From positions 1,922,001 through 1,986,000 of the forward strand of contig OZ244213.1 in the NCBI GenBank assembly GCA_965216905.1: a DNA stretch of 64,000 bases, written 5' to 3'. A program made the position numbers and the translations under genes. The DNA is from G965216905 sp965216905 (GTDB lineage Bacteria > Actinomycetota > Acidimicrobiia > Spongiisociales > ZC4RG35). Within the stretch, counting starts at the first letter, position 1. Each line of letters begins with the position of its first letter. Shown here piece after piece: positions 52,119 through 59,206 of the stretch. The notes beneath the pieces were generated by a model that was given only the letters and a program-made list of their open reading frames with translations, did not search any database and was not told where the DNA came from.

Positions 52119-52126
52119 TGACGTCA
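52119..52126. promoter_or_regulatory. TGACGTCA palindrome, possible operator
   Basis: A perfect 8-bp palindrome lies between the two divergent transcription starts, embedded in AT-richer sequence. Its position suits a regulator acting on the leftward glycan operon. An 8-mer can occur by chance, so the call is weak. Confidence 0.3.
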
Positions 52127-52168
52127 TTGTGAACGAATGCCGGCCCGGGAACGTCCCGCACCCCGGTT

Positions 52169-52197
52169 TTGCCCGTTCGGAACAGATGGCATAGAAT
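52169..52197 (+). promoter_or_regulatory. Promoter of the rpmJ-rpsM-rpoA operon
   Basis: TTGCCC (52169-52174) and TAGAAT (52192-52197) are 17 bp apart. The -10 with its downstream bases resembles the candidate rpsJ promoter at 13935. It would restore transcription of the alpha operon after the glycan locus. The leader is about 275 nt. Confidence 0.65.
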
Positions 52198-52418
52198 GCC
52201 CGTCCGGTCTCCGGTCGTTCGCGTCCACAACCGCGTCTCTGGCGTGGTCACGAGGCGCAAGCGAGGCACCCGGGGCCTGCCGATCTCCACGTCTCCGACC
52301 GCTCGTCGTGTCGGGTACGCGTGTGTCGGTGAGGGTCCCATGCCTACCGCCGGGCCGTTCCGGAGTACCGAGAGAGCGTCCGTCCCGGCCGAGCCGGGCG
52401 GAGAAGACAGACGAGACG

Positions 52419-52481
52419 ATGGCGGCGGCCGGATCGCACACCCAGGTGGGCGATGCCGACCGAGATGGAGACACAGCATGA
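52419..52481 (+). CDS. Possible 20-residue leader peptide before rpmJ
   Basis: ATG 52419 opens a 20-codon frame (MAAAGSHTQVGDADRDGDTA) whose TGA overlaps the rpmJ ATG as ATGA. That is the coupling geometry used throughout this region. No clear ribosome-binding site precedes it and the peptide has no known relatives, so it may be chance. Confidence 0.22.
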   Translation: MAAAGSHTQVGDADRDGDTA

Positions 52482-52591
52482 AGGTGCGTCCTTCCACCAA
52501 GAAGATGTGCGAGAAATGCCGCATCATTCGGCGCCGTGGTCGCGTCTGGGTGATCTGCTCCAACCCACGTCACAAGCAACGGCAGGGGTGA
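52478..52591 (+). CDS. rpmJ: 50S ribosomal protein L36
   Basis: 37 aa, the zinc-binding form: MKVRPSTKKMCEKCRIIRR with CxxC, then VWVICSNPRHKQRQG with the third Cys and the His. It is the first ribosomal gene after the glycan locus; infA, its usual upstream neighbour, is missing from the window. It is 5 bp upstream of rpsM. Confidence 0.97.
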   Translation: MKVRPSTKKMCEKCRIIRRRGRVWVICSNPRHKQRQG

Positions 52592-52596
52592 ACTGA

Positions 52597-52977
52597 ATGG
52601 CACGTATCGCAGGGGTCGATCTGCCCCGTGACAAGCGGCTCGAGATCGCACTCACCTATATCTACGGAGTCGGGCTCACACGAGCCCAGCAGATCTGTCA
52701 CTCGGTCGACATCGACCCCGACACCCGGGTTCGGGACCTGACCGACGACGAGGCGGCACGTATCCGACGCTTCATCGACCAGCAGTACCGGGTCGAAGGC
52801 GATCTGCGCCGCGAGGTCCAGCAGAACATCCGCCGCAAGATCGAAATCGGTTCGTATCAGGGCATCCGCCATCGGCGCGGCTTGCCGGTTCGGGGCCAGC
52901 GCACGCATACGAATGCGCGTTCACGCAAGGGCAAGCGTGTGGCCATCGCCGGCAAGAAGAAGGCCGTGAAGAAGTAG
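52597..52977 (+). CDS. rpsM: 30S ribosomal protein S13
   Basis: 126 aa. S13 bridges to the 50S subunit. MARIAGVDLPRDKRLEIALTYIYG, then GSYQGIRHRRGLPVRGQRTHTNAR and KGKRVAIAGKKKA are diagnostic. It opens the classic alpha-operon order, with rpsK 13 bp on. Confidence 0.98.
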   Translation: MARIAGVDLPRDKRLEIALTYIYGVGLTRAQQICHSVDIDPDTRVRDLTDDEAARIRRFIDQQYRVEGDLRREVQQNIRRKIEIGSYQGIRHRRGLPVRGQRTHTNARSRKGKRVAIAGKKKAVKK

Positions 52978-52990
52978 CGGGAGACATGCC

Positions 52991-53389
52991 ATGACAAGTC
53001 GGCAACAGAGTCAGAAGCGCGTCCGTCGGCGGGAACGGAAGAACATCGCCCACGGACAGGCGCACATCAAGGCGAGCTTCAACAACACGATCATCAACAT
53101 CACCGACCTGGCCGGGAACACGATCGTCTGGACTTCCGGTGGATCGGTGGGGTTCAAGGGCAGCCGCAAATCCACCCCATACGCCGCCCAGGTTGCCGCC
53201 GAGGAGGCGGGACGACAGGCCGGAGAGCACGGGGTTCGCAAGCTGGACGTAATCGTCAGCGGCACCGGGTCCGGCCGGGATACCGCGGTGCGGACCCTTC
53301 AGAACATGGGTCTCGAGATCACCGGCATCAAGGACGTGACCCCGATTCCCCACAACGGATGCCGCCCGAAGAAGCGGCGGAGGGGCTGA
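52991..53389 (+). CDS. rpsK: 30S ribosomal protein S11
   Basis: 132 aa. S11 is in the platform near the mRNA exit. GQAHIKASFNNTIINITDLAGN, GFKGSRKSTPYAAQVAAEEAG and TPIPHNGCRPKKRRRG are diagnostic. The stop is 1 bp before the rpsD start. Confidence 0.98.
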   Translation: MTSRQQSQKRVRRRERKNIAHGQAHIKASFNNTIINITDLAGNTIVWTSGGSVGFKGSRKSTPYAAQVAAEEAGRQAGEHGVRKLDVIVSGTGSGRDTAVRTLQNMGLEITGIKDVTPIPHNGCRPKKRRRG

Positions 53390-53390
53390 G

Positions 53391-53996
53391 ATGGCGAGAT
53401 ACACCGGTCCTCGTCACAAGGCGTGCCGGCGTGCGAGAACGCCGTTGTGCCAGTCGAAGAAGTGCCCCGTCGACCGCCGCCCCTACCCGCCCGGCCAGCA
53501 CGGTCGCGGCCGGATTCGTGAGTCCGACTACCTGGTCCAGCTCCGAGAGAAGCAGAAGCTGCGGACGATGTACGGAGTGCTCGAGCGGCAGTTCCGCCGG
53601 TATTACGAACTGGCCAACCGGCAGCCCGGGATCACCGGTGAAAACCTCCTGCGACTCCTCGAGTCACGGCTCGACAACGTCGTCTGGCGTTCGGGCTTGG
53701 CGGAGACACGGCCGCAGGCTCGCCAGCTGGTGAATCACGGCCACTTCCAGGTCAACGGGAAGAAGGTCGACGTGCCGTCGTTCCGCGTTCGGCAGAGTGA
53801 CGTCGTGTCGGTGAAGGAGCGGTCTCGCGACCTGATCGTCATCCAACACGCCGTCGACACCCTGTCCCGTCCCGTCCCCGATTGGTTGTCGGTCGATCAC
53901 GCCGAGCGCCGCATCAGCGTGACGGATCTTCCGTCCCGACATCAGATCGACACACCCATCAACGAACAGCTCATCGTCGAGCTCTACTCCAAGTGA
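53391..53996 (+). CDS. rpsD: 30S ribosomal protein S4
   Basis: 201 aa. S4 is an early 16S rRNA binder. Cysteines in HKACRRARTPLCQSKKCPVDRR suggest the zinc-binding form. YPPGQHG and the S4 RNA-binding domain LDNVVWRSGLAETRPQARQLVNHGHFQVNGKKV, seen in blocks, are diagnostic. It lies 29 bp before rpoA. Confidence 0.97.
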   Translation: MARYTGPRHKACRRARTPLCQSKKCPVDRRPYPPGQHGRGRIRESDYLVQLREKQKLRTMYGVLERQFRRYYELANRQPGITGENLLRLLESRLDNVVWRSGLAETRPQARQLVNHGHFQVNGKKVDVPSFRVRQSDVVSVKERSRDLIVIQHAVDTLSRPVPDWLSVDHAERRISVTDLPSRHQIDTPINEQLIVELYSK

Positions 53997-54025
53997 CCAC
54001 TCACTCCAGCCGAGGTTGAACCACC

Positions 54026-54964
54026 GTGCTCATCGTCCAACGTCCCCAGATCGAAGAGAAGAACATCGCCGAGAACCGGTCGGTCTTCTACGCCGACCCG
54101 CTGGAGCCGGGTTTTGGCTACACGCTCGGCAATACGCTGCGTCGAACCCTGCTGTCGCGGGTTCCGGGAGCAGCCGTGACCTCGATCCAGGTCGAGGGAA
54201 TCCAGCATGAGTTCTCCACGGTTCCCGGCGTCGTCGAAGATGTCGTCGACATCATTCTCAACGTCAAGAACATCGTGGTGAAGCTCGACGGCCATGACGA
54301 GCAGACGTTGTACCTGTCCGCCAAGGGCGCCGGTGAGGTCACGGCAGGTGATCTCAAGGTGCCGGCCGGCGTGGAGATCGTGAACCCCGATCTCCATCTC
54401 GCCACCCTGTCATCGGGCGGCCGGCTCGAGATGGAGCTGACGGTCGCATCAGGGGTCGGCTACCGGTCGGCAGACTCCAACAAGGGCACCGGTGCGATCG
54501 GGACGATTCCGATCGACTCCATCTTCTCTCCGGTCCGCAAGGTCGCGTACACGGTCGAGAACACCCAGGTCGGGCAGATGACCAACTTCGACAAGCTGGT
54601 CCTGGACGTCGAGACCAACGGGGCGGTGTCGCCGGCCGAGGCGATCAGCTCCGCCGGGAAGACGCTGCGCGAATTGATGGCGCTGTTCGCCGACATGGGC
54701 GAGGGCGTCGGTCTCGAGCTCGGCGAGCGGGAGGACGAGAGCCTGGGCTCGCCCGACCTCGACCTTCCGATCGAGGCGTTGGATCTGTCGGAGCGTCCCC
54801 GCAACTGCTTGCGACGGGCGCAGATCAAGACCGTCGGCGAGCTGGTTCAGCGGACTGCCGACGATCTCCTCAACATCACCAACTTCGGGCAGAAGAGCCT
54901 CGAAGAGGTGACGGCCAAGCTGGACGAGCTGGGGTTGAGTCTGGCCGACGGTGGCGGCGCCTGA
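54026..54964 (+). CDS. rpoA: RNA polymerase alpha subunit
   Basis: 312 aa from GTG 54026. The N-terminal dimerisation domain has PLEPGFGYTLGNTLRRTLLS and AVTSIQVEGIQHEFSTVPGV. The C-terminal domain has LDLSERPRNCLRRAQIKTVGEL and LLNITNFGQKSLEEV, which contacts activators and UP elements. It shares one base with rplQ. Confidence 0.98.
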   Translation: MLIVQRPQIEEKNIAENRSVFYADPLEPGFGYTLGNTLRRTLLSRVPGAAVTSIQVEGIQHEFSTVPGVVEDVVDIILNVKNIVVKLDGHDEQTLYLSAKGAGEVTAGDLKVPAGVEIVNPDLHLATLSSGGRLEMELTVASGVGYRSADSNKGTGAIGTIPIDSIFSPVRKVAYTVENTQVGQMTNFDKLVLDVETNGAVSPAEAISSAGKTLRELMALFADMGEGVGLELGEREDESLGSPDLDLPIEALDLSERPRNCLRRAQIKTVGELVQRTADDLLNITNFGQKSLEEVTAKLDELGLSLADGGGA

Positions 54965-55314
54965 TGCCACGCCCACGAAAGGGCCCGCGCCTCGGTGGTT
55001 CGCCTCAGCACGAGGCCCACATGCTGGCGACCCTCACTGCACAACTGATCGAGCACGAGCGGATCGAGACGACGCTCGCTCGGGCGAAGGCGGTTCGTCC
55101 GCTGGCTGAGAAGATGATCACGAAGGGCAAGCGTGGTGACCTCACCGCCCGCCGTACGGTGCTGAGGACGATCACCCAGAACGCGGTCGTGACGAAGCTG
55201 TTCGACGACGTGGCACCCCGGTACGCCGATCGCCCAGGTGGCTATACCCGGATCGTCAAGCTCGGCCCCCGGCGAGGAGACGGCGCCGAGATGGCGCTGA
55301 TCGAGCTGGTCTGA
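54964..55314 (+). CDS. rplQ: 50S ribosomal protein L17
   Basis: 116 aa. L17 sits at the tunnel exit. MPRPRKGPRLGGSPQHEAHML, LIEHERIETTLARAKAVRPLAEKMIT and GGYTRIVKLGPRRGDGAEMALIEL are diagnostic. It starts on the last base of rpoA and ends the ribosomal part of this operon. Confidence 0.98.
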   Translation: MPRPRKGPRLGGSPQHEAHMLATLTAQLIEHERIETTLARAKAVRPLAEKMITKGKRGDLTARRTVLRTITQNAVVTKLFDDVAPRYADRPGGYTRIVKLGPRRGDGAEMALIELV

Positions 55315-55341
55315 GCGCTCGCACCCATCGGTGAGGACGGC

Positions 55342-56262
55342 ATGAACGATCCCTCACCATTTCTTCACTTCACCCGGTCCGAGTGGTCGGCACTGCGGGC
55401 GTCGACGCCGATGACCCTCACCGAGCGCGACGTCGACCGCATTCGCGGCATCAACGTCGAGCTGTCGGTGGCCGAGGTGGAGCAGGTCTATCTGCCACTG
55501 TCCAGATTGCTGAACCTGTATGTCCGGGCCTCCCATCAGCTCTTCAGCGTGACCGACACCTTCCTCGGCAAGCCGACCACGCCCGTACCGTACGTGATCG
55601 GCATCGCCGGAAGCGTCGCGGTCGGGAAGTCCACGATCGCCCGCATCCTTCAGGAGCTGCTGTCGCGGTGGCCCGATCATCCGCGAGTGGATCTGGTCAC
55701 CACCGATGGCTTCCTGCGTCCGAATGCCGAACTCCTCGGACAGGGTCTGATGGAGCGCAAGGGTTTCCCCGAGTCGTACGATCGTCGGCGTCTGCTCGAG
55801 TTCGTGGCACAGGTCAAGGCCGGCATCCCCGAACTCGACGTGCCGGTGTATTCCCACCTCCAGTACGACGTCCTTCCCGGCGAGACCCGGGTGATCAAGA
55901 GTCCCGATCTGGTCATCGTCGAGGGTTTGAACGTGCTGCAGGGCGGCGGCTCCGGCACCTATGTGTCCGACTTCTTCGACTTCTCGATCTACGTCGACGC
56001 CGAGCCGAACGACATCGAGCGGTGGTATGTCGACCGGTTCCTCACGCTTCGCGACACCGCGTTCCGTGAGCCGGACGCCTACTTCCGCAAGTATGCGGAT
56101 CTGACGGACCCCGAGGCGGAGCGGGAGGCTCGGAGGATCTGGACCGAGGTCAACCTCGAGAACCTGAAGCGAAACATCATGCCGACTCGTGAACGGGCCA
56201 CCCTCGTGATCGAGAAGGGTGCCGATCACGCGGTGACCGGCGTCCGTCTCCGCCGTCGGTGA
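55342..56262 (+). CDS. coaA: Pantothenate kinase, type I
   Basis: 306 aa, standard length. It catalyses the first step of coenzyme A synthesis, ATP-dependent phosphorylation of pantothenate, and is usually inhibited by CoA. The Walker A is GSVAVGKS at residues 90-97. LVTTDGFLRPNAEL, MERKGFPESYDRRRLLEFV and SHLQYDVLPGE are diagnostic. It sits 27 bp after rplQ, probably co-transcribed, and overlaps the Nudix gene by 4 nt. Confidence 0.96.
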   Translation: MNDPSPFLHFTRSEWSALRASTPMTLTERDVDRIRGINVELSVAEVEQVYLPLSRLLNLYVRASHQLFSVTDTFLGKPTTPVPYVIGIAGSVAVGKSTIARILQELLSRWPDHPRVDLVTTDGFLRPNAELLGQGLMERKGFPESYDRRRLLEFVAQVKAGIPELDVPVYSHLQYDVLPGETRVIKSPDLVIVEGLNVLQGGGSGTYVSDFFDFSIYVDAEPNDIERWYVDRFLTLRDTAFREPDAYFRKYADLTDPEAEREARRIWTEVNLENLKRNIMPTRERATLVIEKGADHAVTGVRLRRR

Positions 56263-56801
56263 ACGTCTCCGACGTCTGCGAGCTCTTGGACCGCTATGCG
56301 GCGAGGTTCGACGAGCCGGAGACCGTCGCCGGGGTCCGGAAGCTGGTTTCGACCGTTCCCGAGGCGTGGCAGCGGACGATCTACGAACCGGGGCATCTGA
56401 CCGCGAGTGCGTTCGTGGTCGATCGGGCCGGCCGGTTCGTAGCGCTCGTCGATCATCCGGTCATCGGCCGCTGGTTGCAGCCCGGAGGTCACATCGAGCC
56501 AGGTGATCCAACCGTGGAGGCGGCCGCCCGGCGAGAAGTCGCCGAGGAGTTGGGACTGGAGGACTTGGAGAGCGACGGGTTGCTGGATGTCGACATCCAT
56601 CGCTTTCCCGAACGCGGTGGCGCGCCCACCCATCTGCACTTCGACATGCGGTACCTGTTCCTCACCGACCGTCGTCGGCTACAGCCCCAATCCGGAGAGG
56701 CGCGGGCGGCCTGGGTTCCGGTCGAGCGAGCGTTGCGGATGCAGGCGTCGATTGCCCGGCCGACCGGCAAGGCGCTGCGAGCAGTCGCCGGCCGGCGGTG
56801 A
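56259..56801 (+). CDS. Nudix hydrolase
   Basis: 180 aa from GTG 56259 (GTGA overlap with coaA). The Nudix box GGHIEPGDPTVEAAARREVAEELG fits Gx5Ex7REUxEExGU. It is preceded by ASAFVVDRAGRFVALVDH. Such enzymes hydrolyse nucleoside diphosphates linked to another group; its position after coaA might hint at a CoA or nucleotide substrate, but nothing in the sequence proves this. Confidence 0.88.
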   Translation: MNVSDVCELLDRYAARFDEPETVAGVRKLVSTVPEAWQRTIYEPGHLTASAFVVDRAGRFVALVDHPVIGRWLQPGGHIEPGDPTVEAAARREVAEELGLEDLESDGLLDVDIHRFPERGGAPTHLHFDMRYLFLTDRRRLQPQSGEARAAWVPVERALRMQASIARPTGKALRAVAGRR

Positions 56802-56857
56802 CCCACGCGGACCGGGCCCCCGGCGATCGCCGTCGGCGGTGGTACCGTGACCGGCCG

Positions 56858-57400
56858 ATGAACGGCCTCTTCAATCGCGCATTCCGAGCCGCGCTCTTCG
56901 ATCGAAAGCCCTACACCGACTGGCTGTTCGAGAGTGCGGCGACCGCCGACGCCGCCATGCTGGTCATCGCGGTCATCGCCGCGGTCGTCGTGATCTCCGG
57001 CCTGATCGGCGGAAGCGCACTGGGGCTGCTCGCCGGGCTCCTGCCCACGGTCATCCTGGGGCTCGCATCGTGGATCCTGCTCGGGGCGGCCAGTTGGTTC
57101 GCCGGTACGCGCCTGTTCGAAGGATCCGGTGACTGGCAGACGGTCATCCGTCTCCAGGGTTTGGCCTATCTCCCCAACCTCTTGGCGGCCGCCGGCCCGC
57201 TGCCCCAGTTCATCGGGTATCTCTGGTACCTGGCGGCCGCGGTCGTCGGGACCGAGATCGCGCTTTCGCAATCCCGAAGGAACGCCGGCCTGTCGGTGCT
57301 GACCGGCGCCGCCCTGTTGCTGGTGCTCGAACTGCTGCTCGGTGCCACCTTCACGGGGATCTCCGGCGGCTTCGAAGCCATCGGCAACCTGTTCTCGTGA
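56858..57400 (+). CDS. YIP1-family-like membrane protein
   Basis: 180 aa from ATG 56858; a GTG at 56798 that overlaps the Nudix stop as GTGA would add 20 arginine-rich residues. Four or five transmembrane helices follow an N-terminal FNRAFRAALFDRKPYTDWLFE. The pattern of VVVISGLIGGSALGLLAGLL, GAASWFAGTRLFEGSGDWQTVIRLQG and LAYLPNLLAAAGPLPQFIGYLW fits YIP1-domain proteins. A TACCGT at 56843-56848, 9 bp before the ATG, might be a -10 element for a nearly leaderless message. The function is unknown. Confidence 0.65.
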   Translation: MNGLFNRAFRAALFDRKPYTDWLFESAATADAAMLVIAVIAAVVVISGLIGGSALGLLAGLLPTVILGLASWILLGAASWFAGTRLFEGSGDWQTVIRLQGLAYLPNLLAAAGPLPQFIGYLWYLAAAVVGTEIALSQSRRNAGLSVLTGAALLLVLELLLGATFTGISGGFEAIGNLFS

Positions 57401-57424
57401 TTCCGGCGGACGGCTGAACGGTCG

Positions 57425-58177
57425 GTGTCGACGTATCGCCTCGACGTCGCGTACGACGGCACTCGCTTTCACGGGTTCGCTCGGCAACGCTCGGTGCGAA
57501 CCGTGCAAGGGGAGATCGAAGCGGCGCTGGCCGCGGTGATCGGCGAGCCCGTTGAGACGACCGGAGCCGGCCGGACCGATGCCGGGGTCCATGCCCGGCG
57601 GCAGGTCCTCAGCTTCCGGACCGGCGCCTCGTTCGACCTCGACGCCGTCACGCGCGCCGTCACCGGGATGTCGGGTGGCGAGATCGTGGGCGTCGCCTGC
57701 GTCGTTGCGGACCGCGAATTCGATGCGCGATTCTCGGCGAGATCGCGGACGTACCGGTATCACGTGGACGACGGGCCACACCCGGATCCACTCCGCCGCC
57801 ACACGACGTGGCACGTGGGCCGGCCGCTCGACATCGACCGCATGAATGTGGCGATGTCCCACGTCGTCGGTGAGCACGACTTCGCCTCCTTTTGCAGGCG
57901 GCGGGAGGGAGCGACCACCACGAGGACCGTCACGTCGGCCGCTTGGAAGCGGCGCGACGACGTGATACTCAGCATCAGCGCCAAGGCGTTCTGTCACCAG
58001 ATGGTGCGATCGCTCGTGGGGTTGTCGGTGTCCGCCGGCGCGGGGAGAACCGACCCCGGCACGGTCCCCGACATCATCGCCGCTCTCGACCGCTCCGCCG
58101 CACCTCAGATCGCCCCCCCACACGGCCTGGTGCTGTGGGACGTCGAGTACGGAACCTCGCCGGGAATCAGCTCATGA
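57425..58177 (+). CDS. truA: tRNA pseudouridine(38-40) synthase
   Basis: 250 aa from GTG 57425. It modifies uridines 38-40 in the anticodon stem of tRNAs. YRLDVAYDGTRFHGFARQ, the catalytic-aspartate block GAGRTDAGVHARRQV, RTYRYHVDD and KAFCHQMVRSLVGL are diagnostic. It closes this operon, as in many actinobacteria. Its end overlaps the convergent LytR-type gene by 11 bp. Confidence 0.96.
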   Translation: MSTYRLDVAYDGTRFHGFARQRSVRTVQGEIEAALAAVIGEPVETTGAGRTDAGVHARRQVLSFRTGASFDLDAVTRAVTGMSGGEIVGVACVVADREFDARFSARSRTYRYHVDDGPHPDPLRRHTTWHVGRPLDIDRMNVAMSHVVGEHDFASFCRRREGATTTRTVTSAAWKRRDDVILSISAKAFCHQMVRSLVGLSVSAGAGRTDPGTVPDIIAALDRSAAPQIAPPHGLVLWDVEYGTSPGISS

Positions 58178-59144
58178 ACTCGGCCAGCGCACCGTCGGCC
58201 GCAGCACCATCGGCGACGACGTAGGACACGCCGCCTTCGGTGGAACCCACCACCGGGAGGCTGGCAGACGTGCGCTCGGAGGCAAACGCCAGGCGCAGCC
58301 CGAACAGGGCGAGGTCCCACGAGTGGGTGTCGTCGTCGACCGCCAGGGCGGCGGCGGAGGCGGCCACGATCGCCGGCCAACGAACCAGTGACCGTGGATC
58401 GCGAGCGGCATCGACAATCCCCTCGAGCACTTCGCGCTGGCGGGCGGTTCTGTCGATGTCGTTCCCACCGAGCGAACGCCACGTGCCTCCATCCAACACC
58501 TCGGTGCTGCGCGAGCGGACATACCCGAGGGCGGTGGCGCCATCGACGGTCTGGCGGCCACCGTCCTCGACCAGGAGACCGGATTTGGTGTCTCGGGTCG
58601 GGAGGTCGAATTCGAGTTCGACACCGCCGACGGCGTCGACGATGGACGCGAATCCGCCGAAGTCCACGCGCACCGCGTGTCCGATCGGGACGCCGAAGTT
58701 GGTCGAGACCGTCTGGGCGAGAAGGTCGAGGCCGCCGTAGGCATAGGCGGCATTGATCTTGTCGGTGCCCCGGCCCGGGATCTGCACCTTGAGATCACGG
58801 GGGAGACTGAGAAGTCGAAGCTCCGACCCGTCGGGGTGGGCGAGGATCACCACGTCGGCGCGTTCCCCGGCAAAGCTCCCGAACCTCCCCTCCAAATCAT
58901 CGGGGAGGCCCTCGCGAGTGTCGCTGCCGACGATCAGGTACACGTTTGAGGCGGAGTCGGGGATGGGTCCGATCCGTTCGAGGCGGGTCTCGACGTACGC
59001 GACCCCGATGATGGCGATGACGGCGACCACGATGACCACCCACCCGACGAACACCACGAATCTGCGAAAGGGACGCCGGCGTCGAGGCGGGACGTGGCCG
59101 GTGCCCGGTTCGGTGGGGCCCGGTGGCATGGAGTCCAGTGACAT
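58167..59144 (-). CDS. LytR-CpsA-Psr family phosphotransferase
   Basis: 325 aa. A short cytoplasmic arginine-rich start is followed by one membrane helix at about 28-50. The extracytoplasmic LCP domain has SNVYLIVGSDTREGLP, RADVVILAHPDGSELRLLSLPRDLKVQIPG (read in blocks) and DKINAAYAYGGLDLLAQTV. LCP enzymes move undecaprenyl-linked polymers onto peptidoglycan or other acceptors, so it could attach the glycan made by the 26-52 kb locus, though it is 6 kb away and such genes are common. Its start is divergent from the histidine kinase. Confidence 0.88.
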   Translation of the reverse strand: MSLDSMPPGPTEPGTGHVPPRRRRPFRRFVVFVGWVVIVVAVIAIIGVAYVETRLERIGPIPDSASNVYLIVGSDTREGLPDDLEGRFGSFAGERADVVILAHPDGSELRLLSLPRDLKVQIPGRGTDKINAAYAYGGLDLLAQTVSTNFGVPIGHAVRVDFGGFASIVDAVGGVELEFDLPTRDTKSGLLVEDGGRQTVDGATALGYVRSRSTEVLDGGTWRSLGGNDIDRTARQREVLEGIVDAARDPRSLVRWPAIVAASAAALAVDDDTHSWDLALFGLRLAFASERTSASLPVVGSTEGGVSYVVADGAAADGALAEFMS

Positions 59145-59206
59145 CGGCGCAAGGCTACGCCCGTCGTGGGGTAACTCGGTCGATTCGACGGTGGAGCGGC
59201 CCGGCG

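Larger units (their letters stand above)
52028..52477. other. Divergent intergenic region between glycan operon and alpha operon
   Basis: 450 bp. It must hold the promoter of the 13-gene leftward operon; AAGATA at 52093-52098 would read TATCTT as a minus-strand -10, but no good -35 is seen. It also holds the rpmJ promoter at 52169, a perfect TGACGTCA palindrome at 52119 and a roughly 275-nt leader. No infA-like reading frame is present in it. Confidence 0.6.

Noticed and set aside
26500..52200. Mobile-element borders around the glycan locus
   Set aside because: No transposase, integrase, tRNA gene or matching direct repeats were recognised at either edge.
52028..52477. A hidden infA between the glycan operon and rpmJ
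   Set aside because: All frames were read for the typical IF-1 start and the OB-fold motifs; none is present.
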